64,000 bases of DNA. It comes from Odiellus spinosus. Lineage: Eukaryota > Arthropoda > Arachnida > Opiliones > Phalangiidae. The position numbers were made by a program, and so were the translations under genes. Location: positions 18,730,442 to 18,794,441 of the forward strand of contig OY987232.1 of assembly GCA_963920705.1 (NCBI GenBank), read 5' to 3'. The notes under the pieces were generated by a model. That model was not told the origin of the DNA. It did no database searches and saw only the letters and a program-made list of their open reading frames with translations. Below are positions 55,225 through 64,000 of this stretch, piece by piece (the stretch's first letter is position 1; every line of letters begins with the position of its first letter).

Positions 55225-57108
55225 ATGGACGTTGTTATATTTAGTTTTATGATACTTCTATTAACATTAACAGTAGAAAATTTCACAAATGGTAAGTGAA
55301 AGTAATTTTTGAAGGGAATCACCTTGCCACAATTTTTAGACACGTTTTTATGTTTAAATTAATTTGTGGGTAAAATTTAGGCCGGTATTTGATGGGCAAG
55401 GTCTTAGGCATGAAATATCGACCTATTCTTTTAATGTTAACACATTACAAGCGCTGTTAAAGGCTGAAATAATATGATTGGCCCGATTTTATATCTACTT
55501 CGAATTTTAGAAAATGATTATTTATTTCAGCATCTTGTTTTGAATGCAGCAAAAATGGTTGCGCCGCGGATCCTTGTAATAGCCGATATTATTATAAGTG
55601 CGATGTTAATAATTCCAGTATAGCATTGATAAAATGCAAAAGAAGACATTTCTACGTAACGGATAGTAATACATGCAGCTGTAGCACACGTAGGATGCCA
55701 ACCGATCGTTGTAAGTATACAAGTTTTAATTTCTTTACACGAATATATCATAGAACACTGTGAATTTATTTGATGCTGTCATGAACTCCAAATGGAAATT
55801 GAGTCATATTTTCGGGTTGATCGTTAAAAAACGATTCAAAATATATATACATATGTCATAGAACAAAATTACAGGGACAGTAAAAATACATATTTTATAA
55901 TCGTACATTTTCGAAATGTTTAAAATAAAAATTGCCCGCAATCTACGTCATCACTATGGTCACGTGATTTCGCACGTGATAAGGTTGCTTTCGCGCGGTC
56001 TTTTTCGTAAAAGTACTTATTCTAGAAAGTCATATATCTGAACAGTTCCAAAATAAACATTTGGCCGTTCACTTTTGAATATCGTTGTACGAAAGGCTAA
56101 TTATACAATTATATGTTTATGTGTGCATAAATTAATTCGTAATGCTACTTATTAACAAGGTGTACGTCAACCATAATTTTAATTTTAGCTTCAACACATC
56201 CTTGTCCATTACCGTTAAGAGGAAGAACACTTGTTCCTGAGGAATGCGATTGTTCAACGTATTGGATATGTTGCAGTCAAGAAGGCATAATTAAGAAAAC
56301 ATGTTCAAATGGAAATGTGTTTGATCAATCAAAACAAAAATGCGTTGATACACCTAGCAGTGGACCACTTTCAACATGCTGTGGTATGTACAAGTAAAAT
56401 GGGTCTTCAAAAGATCCACCACCATTTTGAATCTTGCTCGTAGGGAAGGAGATAGCCAATCAAAGCTCTCTTTTTATTCTAATATTATATATACAATAGG
56501 CAAGCCACCAAAAGGTGGCGCCAAAATTCCCATACAAAGAATAAGACGGTGGACGATTTTATTAAGTCATCAGTGGGGGGATTAAACACTGACTTTAAAC
56601 ATTAATTTTGGGGTAATTAAGCGGTGCTTTCACTGTAGGAATATTAATATTGTAGGAACCTTGATTAATAGGTATTTAACAAATTTTAGGCGATCAACCT
56701 GGTGTTGCTACAAAACCAGCCGTTGGTAATAGAGAGATTGATGTTAAATTGACCGATCCTACTACAAAGATGGTGGTTCAACCGACTGTTGCTACCACAA
56801 AGATAGTGGTTCAACCAAACGTTGCTACAACTACAAAACCTAACAATGCCTGTCCATGTGGAGCTAATGTTTCTCACTGCCCTGCTGATTCTATCTGTAA
56901 CACTTTCTATTATTGCGCAAATGGCACTGTTTTGAAAATTGGCTGTTTTCCATCATCTCTGTCCTTCGAAACCAAACCCTTCAACTCTAGAATTATAACT
57001 TGTGTTAACCGATCGAGCGAACAGAGAAATTCATGCAGTAAGAATTTGCGCTATCGAAACTTTATTTTAATTACTTTCCTGGTTCCTATTACCCTTTACT
57101 TTAACTGA
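55225..57108 (+). CDS. Peritrophin-like chitin-binding protein with hydrophobic tail
   Basis: Extracellular chitin-binding protein of the cuticle or gut lining type. Exons 55225-55291, 55531-55710, 56189-56383, 56690-57108; phases match; 286 aa. Signal peptide IFSFMILLLTLTVENF. Three cysteine-rich modules of CBM14/peritrophin-A style: exon 2 (CFECSKNGC, YYYKCDV, CKRRHFY), exon 3 (CPLP, ECDCSTYWICC, CSNGNVFDQSKQKC) and exon 4 (CGANVSHCPADSICNTFYYC, IGCFP). A Thr/Pro-rich spacer with three imperfect TTKxVVQP repeats precedes the third. The last 17 residues (NFILITFLVPITLYFN) are hydrophobic, suggesting a GPI signal or short membrane anchor. Stop read directly at TGA 57106-57108. Confidence 0.88.
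55770..56020. repeat. Dispersed repeat copy in an intron of the chitin-binding gene
   Basis: Best-preserved copy of the block with CATGAACTCCAAATGGAAAT, AACGATTCAAAATATATATAC and TATGGTCACGTGATTTCGC. Related pieces occur at 48-50 kb, 52.6 kb and 54.5 kb. Confidence 0.6.
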
Positions 57109-57983
57109 GTTAAAGCAACAACTTTCATTATTTGCAGCAACATGGATTAATTCATTTTAAAGAACCCTGAAGGAATATTTATCTAATTCAGGAAAATCGT
57201 TGTACAGTTGAAAAATTACAACTGAATTACAATTCAAAGTATAAAATAATCTTGAAACTAATATTAAAGGTGTTGCTTTGTTGACTTTGGCGTAAGGGAT
57301 ATTTTTTAGCGATTTGAAATGTTAAAATAGGCTTATTTAAAAGATAAATATGAGTGCGTCCACGATGTATTGGGTAGGTTAACGCTTAATGAGATTATCT
57401 AAGGTGTTATCCATCTAGGATTATGAAAAAATACATTAGGATTACACTTAAGCAGGCTAAGTTTTGGCTATGATCGTTGCTCCGTCGCGAGACCGTACGC
57501 ACAATTTAACTCTAGTCTCGCGTAAGGCCATATTATTTTCTACCTCATAGTCTTGCGGTATCTTCTGCATTTGGCTCTTGGGTATAATTCGTCTGCTTAA
57601 CGTTTATCTGATATAGAGACGAGATGAATGTGTCGCTCTACTTTTATTGTTAATGATCAGTTTAATTAGACTTGGATTATAGGAATTGATAGTGATTCAA
57701 CAGAGTTCGTTTCGCTCTAAAGGTGAGTGATGTTTAACATTTCAATACATGATTTGAAGTTTAAGGTAGTAGCTTAAGAAAACTATATCAATCTCAACCA
57801 TAGCTAGGCCTTGGGTTCATAGCGGGTTTTTATAGCCTACCCCAATACAAAGGGTAAACCCCTAAAGTTTCCAAAATTAAATCGTTTTTATCATAAGGAA
57901 GATCCCTATAATTTTACATAAAAAAGGTCAAATATATTTTAACCTTTAAGATAGTCATCCCATTTGTTTTTTTAAAATTGCAG
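57109..57983. other. Spacer and probable 5' untranslated exon of the SET gene
   Basis: Nothing coding seen. A strong donor (CTAAAG then GTGAGT at 57723) fits with the acceptor before 57984, suggesting a 5' untranslated exon ending at about 57722 and a ~260-bp intron. Confidence 0.5.
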
Positions 57984-60214
57984 ATGGATCTTTTAACCAA
58001 GCTTTGTCAATATTATTCGGAATACAATGAATATGATATCATATACAATACTAATAAGAAAAACGTGTTAGAAGCTTTTAATAAAGTCGCGAAACATGTT
58101 AGAAAACACCCTGAACAGTACCCTCAATTAGATTATGGACGAAAATATGGTCCAACTATTGTAGAAATAAGAGATTCTACAGACATTGACAATCTTCTTA
58201 AACCAAATAACTTGGTTAATATAAGAAAACTTATCCAATATGTAAACAAAAAAATGCATGGTAAGTTATGAAAATCAAGTTTATTTCGATAATTCGTAGT
58301 AAAAACCTTTTTTATCTTAATCAGGCAAGTTTTTTCTCGGTCGAGTACTAGTTAAACCATTCGTAAGTGAGGCTATCTGGTTCATTGCTGAAGATGCGGT
58401 TGGAAACCACGCAATTCGAGTCATGCTTTACAATAACCCAATTTCGTTGTCATCGCTTGAACCCGGAACATTTTTCGCCATGTTGGACCCTTCGTTTGTC
58501 AGTAATGGTCACGGATGCATCTTGGTATGTTAATTTTTATTACATTTTCTTTATCCTATGATCAATTTCCCGCGATAATATTGAAAGAGCAGATAAGGCA
58601 GACAAGGATATCTAAGTTAGGCCTTTTTTCAATTAATAGTTACGCAGTGATGACCCAAATGAACTCCTTACGTTAACTTTGGAACAAATTGAGAGTAGAC
58701 TTCCTGATATTAAATGGAAAAACTTAAACGAAGATAGCTTTAAAGCACCCGAACCAAACCCAATAGTTGTTAAACTTCGTAAGAAAGGCAGTAATCTTTT
58801 TGCCGCTGGCAAATACAAGGAAGCCATAAAATTCTATACAAACGCTATTCTTTTGGACAATGATGATGAAGATTTATTAGCCAATCGTTCTATTTGCTAT
58901 TTGAGGCTTGAAAATTATCAGTTGGCTTTAAATGACGCCTTACTTTGTTTGGAAATGTGGCCGTTTCACGTCAAAGCGACGTACCGAGCTGGTCAGGCTT
59001 ACATGGGATTGGGTCAATACGAAAAAGCTTTGGATTTATTGAAATCAAAGTCGAAGGTTATGAAACCATCACCCAAAGAGATTGACAATCTTATGACGTT
59101 GTTAAAAGAACGAATCAAACAAAGGGATCACGGAATCTATAACATGGTGGAATTGTATAAAACATACGATTTACCGATAATTCACGATATTGCCGAATTT
59201 ATTGGTCCCGTTAAAATTGGCTCAGCTGGAGTCAAAGGACGTGGTTTATTCTTGACTCGAGATGTTGAACCGGGACAATTACTTCTTTGCGTTAAAGCTT
59301 TGGCTAGTCTGCTGTGTCCTCAAGAAAACAATTCGAAGGAATCGCGTAGCAATACGGAACGTTTACTCAAAATGGTAGTTGAAAAACTTACCGATAATCC
59401 CGAAAAGGGTAAAGATCTGTATAAATTATGGGCTGGAAAACAAATGGGATATTTGGATCCCAACAAAGACGATTGTACCGTAATTGATCGTGAAAGAATT
59501 CGACGTATCATTAAGTACAACGCTTTCCATGAACAATTAGATGAAGAGGATCGTTATGCCTTAGTCATTCTTCCATCTTTCATTAACAACGATTGCGTTG
59601 ATAACAATTGTCATGTGGATTTTTTCGGCGACGTTTGTCAATTGAGAAGTTCCAAGCGTTTGAAGAAAGGCGAGGAACTGTTGATTGCATACTCATATCG
59701 ACGTCTTTCAATCACTTTCCAAGAGGATTTTGAGTGTCAATGCGGACTCTGCAAATTTGAAAGACAACACTCAAAAGTTTGCGTGGAAATAAATCTAAAC
59801 CTTTATTCAATCAACAACGATACTTTCAAGAATCCGGAAGAATTAGAAAGGGAGATTAAGAAACTAAGAAAACTCTCGGAAGGTTTGCCCTATGCCAAAT
59901 ACTATCTTACATTTCCTCTCCACAAGTTGGCGAAAACGTACATGGCGAAAAAACAGATAAAGAAAGCCTTGAAACCTACTAAAGAATTATTGACCGATTG
60001 GCGCAAATCTCACGGTGATAATTTAATTATCTTTCTATTCTCCAGCGTTTATTTGTTTGAAGCTAATATTTTCCAAGGGGATCTTGTTAACGCTAAGAAG
60101 AATAGAAGTGATATTATGGAAATAGCCAAAGTTCTCTTTGGTTCCCCCGATTTGTCTATCTTGGAAGTCTTGTACCCTGGTATTCCCGATTTATTTCGAG
60201 CTCTAGGTGAATGA
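57984..60214 (+). CDS. TPR- and SET-domain protein (putative lysine methyltransferase)
   Basis: Exons 57984-58260, 58325-58524 and 58640-60214; phases match; 683 aa. The N-terminal ~160 residues have a conserved look (FLGRVLVKPFVSEAIWFIAEDA) without a domain I can name. TPR repeats at about 205-290 (KKGSNLFAAGKYKEAIKFYTNAI; ANRSICYLRLENYQLALND; YRAGQAYMGLGQYEKALDLL). SET domain at about 350-515 (GVKGRGLFLTRDVEPGQLLL, SFINNDCVDNN, LKKGEELLIAYS), followed by a post-SET-like CQCGLC near 526. The usual NHSC core motif of SET reads NNDC here, so methyltransferase activity is not certain. No MYND finger, so it is not a typical SMYD4. Cellular target unknown. Confidence 0.85.
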
Positions 60215-60787
60215 TGGGCCTTCTTTTCATCGTGAACTTTCATCATAACCTTCATTTTTCATATATGTTACCCTTTTTCAGTGTTTTTCATTACTGGCCA
60301 AAATTCATGTTTTTTGGATGTGTTATGTTTTTTCTAACTTCAATAAACGTATCTTAATATTATTTGCTGCACACATTCAATTTGGGTAATTCTAACATGT
60401 CCACCGTTAAGCCTTGGTTGCGCTGCTTACAAACGAATTTGAGATCTTTCTTGCATATATCTAATTTAATTAGAATTGGACCATTATCATTATTTGTTAT
60501 TCGCCAGAAATCACTCTAGATTAACGCATCCATCATTAAAGATTATTGTTAAGAAACATTAATCTTTCGTATTATTTCTTCATGGTGGTTGAAATATTTT
60601 CGATAACGGTATAAAATCATAGTTTCCCGGGTACCCATATAACTTATGTTCAGCCTCCACTTGATCATGACATTTCTGCCCACTCTTGGCGTCTGCTATT
60701 CAAAACAAAGTCCATATGACATGAAGCAGTTCTCGTTTTATAGAGCTAATTTATTCGTTTCTTCATGTAAAATTTTGTTTTGTGAAA
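60215..60787. other. Spacer between SET gene and tetraspanin
   Basis: 3' UTR of the SET gene, with AATAAA near 60343 (TTCAATAAACGTATC), then AT-rich sequence with no gene or repeat recognised. Confidence 0.5.
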
Positions 60788-62707
60788 ATGCAGGAGCAAA
60801 GTATTCGTAAAAGTCTCCTGATAGTTAGTGTCTTGGTATTAGTAAGTAGATATATTTGTTTTGCGAGAGTAGTTTGCTTTATTAATAATTTTTATCACTA
60901 ATTTCTCTCAGGTGATTGGAGTTATTTTCATTATTGTTGGTGCATTATCACTAATATATGATGAAAAGTATTCTATCTTATTAAATATGCAAGAATTCGA
61001 GATAGCGTCGATATTACTACTTGTAACTGGAATTCTTACTGTATTGCTTTCAATTTTTGGAATTTTCACACAGAAACACTATAGCAATAGACGATTTATT
61101 GCGGTAAGCATTTGTTAAAAATTCTAATTCAATATTGATAATGATCCTTAATATCTGTTTCAGTTTGTGTATTTTCTGGTGTTAATCTTACTATTTGCAA
61201 TTTTGGCGGGTTCAATAGGCTCTATGTGGAAAACAAAGGCATGTAATATGTTTTTCTTAATAATTAACCTTCATGTGATTCAGGCCTATTTACTAAAATT
61301 CTATGGACCTGACAGTTGAGTTCTAGTTTCAATGAAGCCTATTTTTTATAACTGCCCAGTATCAATTATCCGATAAAAAAGAAAAATCTATATCCGTACC
61401 TGTAGTCTGTAAAACTCCATACCATTTATACAGTTCCCTGTTATTACTGTGTAAAACAGTGAAGAGTATATTTTCTATAACCTTTTATAAATCTGAGAAA
61501 ATATATTATACGTGGTGCTAGTTTTTCGGCGTAAAGACATAAGTAATATAGAACTATAAGGTTAATTTGTAATTTTCGATTGAAAACGAGTTTTTGAATG
61601 GTTAAAAACTCTAAAAATATTCGAATTCCAATTGTAGATTGAAAAGTTTTCGATCGACAACTGTATTTCGAATAATTTCAATCGAAACGCTAGGTTTTAA
61701 TTTTGTTTTCAGCGTTTTTACGAACTTACGGTGGACAATATTTGCGATGTAAGAGTTAAATTCGGACGAGATGTACAAGTTACAGATTACATAAATAGGG
61801 CCCAAAAAGAGGTAGCGTGTTAGAAACACAATCTTCTCAAAGGGTCCTTCACACGGTGAATAAAAAAAAAAACGGTCTTTTTACTTCAGCTAGAATGTTG
61901 TGGATCAACGAGCTATTTCGATTATGTCGGTAGTTACTGGTGGTGGAAACATGGGAATGGGAAATTGGCTGTTCCGCTCTCGTGTTGCGTTAATCCCTCA
62001 GGGTCACCACACTGCAACCATGGTGTTCCCAGAGCTGTGGATATTCTCATAACCGACTCCATACACACTAAGGTAGCGTATACAGAAATGCAGACAAGTA
62101 GTAGACTTAAAGGCCTATTTACTCTTATATTTGCCCCTTTAAAGTGGTATTCCCTTGCGTACACACCCTAGCTTTAACTGTACAAGTTGTTATGGTCAAC
62201 GTCGTCTGCTAAGCTAGAAAAGAAGGCAAATTTATTTCACTTCCTCAAGGACCCGTTTGATTCCTAAATAAAAACTATTTTGATCCAATAGAAATAGATT
62301 CTATCAGTAGAAATAGACTGGCACTGTTAATTTTAAAATTTTAGGGGTGCACCACAAAGATCAGAGAATGGATTAATGAAAGAATATCAATCTTGGCTGG
62401 CACGGCGTTTGGTTTAGCCTTCCTACTTTTCTTCTGTTTGCTGGGGCTTTTACTCTGGTCGTCTTTAGTAAGGGAAGAAGTTCGTGGGTCCGAAAAAGTA
62501 AGTTCCCAAGAGGGAAGCCTTACGTCATCGGCTGACACCTCATCTTCTGGAAGTGGAGATGGAATGAATGAAAGCACTCTAGTATCTGCTTCCACCCACC
62601 AGACTGTGCCCAAGGAGCAAGTTATTCCTCCAGTAAAACCTCCACGACCTTCACTCGATCGTGTTCCTGAAAGAACCAAAGGGTCAGTACCATGGATTCA
62701 AAGTTAG
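60788..62707 (+). CDS. Tetraspanin
   Basis: Four-pass membrane protein that organises membrane microdomains. Exons 60788-60841, 60912-61103, 61164-61238, 61713-61811, 61890-62072 and 62345-62707; 321 aa. TM1 spans the first intron (LLIVSVLVLVIGVIFIIVGA), TM2 is ASILLLVTGILTVLLSIFGI, TM3 is FVYFLVLILLFAILAGSIG, and TM4 is LAGTAFGLAFLLFFCLLGL. The large loop has the family ECCG followed by SCC and two more Cys (PHC, GC). The C-terminal tail is about 75 residues, Ser/Pro-rich. The third intron appears to start with GC (AAAG then GCATGT), since only that donor keeps phase. Orthologue not assigned. Confidence 0.9.
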
Positions 62708-64000
62708 GTATGAGTTTTCCAATGATATTCATTTTGGGGCTTTTCAGAAACCCAAGACGATTAATTATCGTTAAAAGAGATGGAATTGGACAAAGGATAA
62801 AGAAATTACTATAATATACTTTATTCCTAATATGTGTTTTAGAGTTTTGGTTTTGGCCAAGGCTTTTGTTTTTAGTATTCATTATTATTTTTATTATTTT
62901 AGTATCTATATCTAAATAAATCTTTTCATTTACTGCTCTTCGTGTTTTTTTAATCAAATTCAAACCATATAAATTGTTTCTAAATCTAAAATTCTTTTAC
63001 AAACTCATATTTAGGGGGAAAGAAACTCAAGGTGTGATCTAGGACTAATTCAAATTTAGCGCCATTATAGAATGTGCTTATTTTCGCTCCGGTTCACAAG
63101 TTGACCTTAGAAAATTCGTCTGCACGATCTTCGGAAGTCGAAGACACGCTGGATTGCACGAGAATGCAGATTGTCGAAGTCTCTCTCTTCAAAAGATGTT
63201 ATTTTACTTGATTCTTTAATAAAAGTAAGCCAAAGTTTCATAAATCAACTTCATTTTACTCATTTACACCCTTGGAAACGACTGAATTTTTGGTAAAAGC
63301 ACGTAAAATTTTCGTCTCGACTTTATTAGTCTGTTCCTTCCAAGGGTTGTAAGAGATTATGCCCAATTGACTGATTGTTGATTTGTTAGTACCTGCAAAG
63401 TAACTAATTATATATGAGATCAGGTCGCCTTATTATTTATCTATGCATGCTAAAAAGTATGTCAGGCTATAATAACTGCAAAGCATCCTCCCCAACTACA
63501 GACTTAGAGGTAAGAGTAGTATCGCCCCATTTCCCTTCTGATTATGTAATGATTATGTGAAGTAGTGGTTTCTAATGAGCCCTTTAGATGTGATGCAATT
63601 TATCGCGAAGGCTATTCATTTTCTCACTCATTTTACATATGTCTCCGTTATCACCTACGATACTCTTTTCCTTTCCTACGTACTCACTCAGATAGTACTA
63701 TCAAATTTTCAACAGATGTCAACAACTTTCGTTTAAATTTAAGTGTTTTTGCCATATTATATAAATCTGTTAAGAAATATTGTTTAAAGGGAGAATGCAG
63801 TCCAACAAGAAGCGATTTTTCTATCGATCCCTAGTCATTAAAATAAGCCTAATCCATTATAAAATAACAAACACATCTTAATGTAGATGTCAATTAACCC
63901 ACTCTGAAGTTAAGCCTAGTTTAAAGTGTTTTACGGTAAGGATATTAAACTTTTCATGGATCCTATACATCAGAGTTAAATTCTAATTTTGTTTGTTAGT
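62708..64000. other. Tetraspanin 3' flank and intergenic DNA
   Basis: AATAAA at 62915-62920 is the likely poly(A) signal. No gene seen after it. A TTAA-type MITE fragment (TTAAAGGGAGAATGCAGTCC) lies at about 63784-63880. Confidence 0.5.

Noticed and set aside
62341..62679. 112-codon minus-strand ORF over the last tetraspanin exon
   Set aside because: Antisense shadow of the TM4 and tail coding sequence.

Overview
The window looks like nuclear DNA of an arthropod. It is AT-rich, its genes have many short GT-AG introns, and the proteins include Osa, Disabled and a chitin-binding (peritrophin-like) protein. An interstitial run of the arthropod-type telomere unit CCTAA/TTAGG is also present. Exon limits below come from reading splice sites and keeping codon phase, with protein families known from memory; no database was searched.

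Layout. 0.3-3.4 kb (+): last three exons of osa/ARID1. 3.4-8.6 kb: long A-tract-rich 3' flank, one orphan exon-like stretch and a MITE. 8.6-12.7 kb (-): Disabled (Dab), complete. 14.2-25.9 kb (+): a Syk/ZAP-70 type kinase (two SH2 domains, long linker, kinase) whose linker exon is split by a complete, apparently very young 5.1-kb Copia-type retrotransposon. 26.8-28.3 kb (+): PUSL1-type tRNA pseudouridine synthase. 29.2-37.3 kb (-): class I PI3-kinase catalytic subunit, 17 coding exons, with MITEs in several introns. 38.2-40.3 kb (+): aspartylglucosaminidase. 41.2-42.0 kb (-): TTC36. 42.4-44.1 kb: a 19-bp satellite array of about 87 units. 44.2-49.4 kb (-): SLC18B1-like MFS transporter, 13 coding exons. 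51.1-54.2 kb (-): a tandem pair of small secreted eight-cysteine peptide genes. 55.2-57.1 kb (+): chitin-binding protein with a C-terminal hydrophobic tail. 58.0-60.2 kb (+): TPR-SET protein. 60.8-62.7 kb (+): tetraspanin.

Non-coding DNA is dominated by short non-autonomous DNA transposons. A ~337-bp family (called MITE-B here, 12 copies from 30 to 55 kb) has long CAGAAG...CTTCTG terminal repeats and mostly 7-bp target duplications. Two other families (36.0 kb and 51.4 kb) also make 7-bp duplications, so one transposase type may have moved all of them. TTAA-flanked, piggyBac-like MITEs form a second group.

Most genes are unrelated housekeeping or signalling genes. Syk and the PI3K catalytic subunit act in the same receptor pathway in other animals and lie about 3 kb apart here, but that may be chance. 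The most novel coding material is the eight-cysteine peptide pair. The most striking event is the retrotransposon inside Syk, which as read would leave a protein with both SH2 domains and no kinase.
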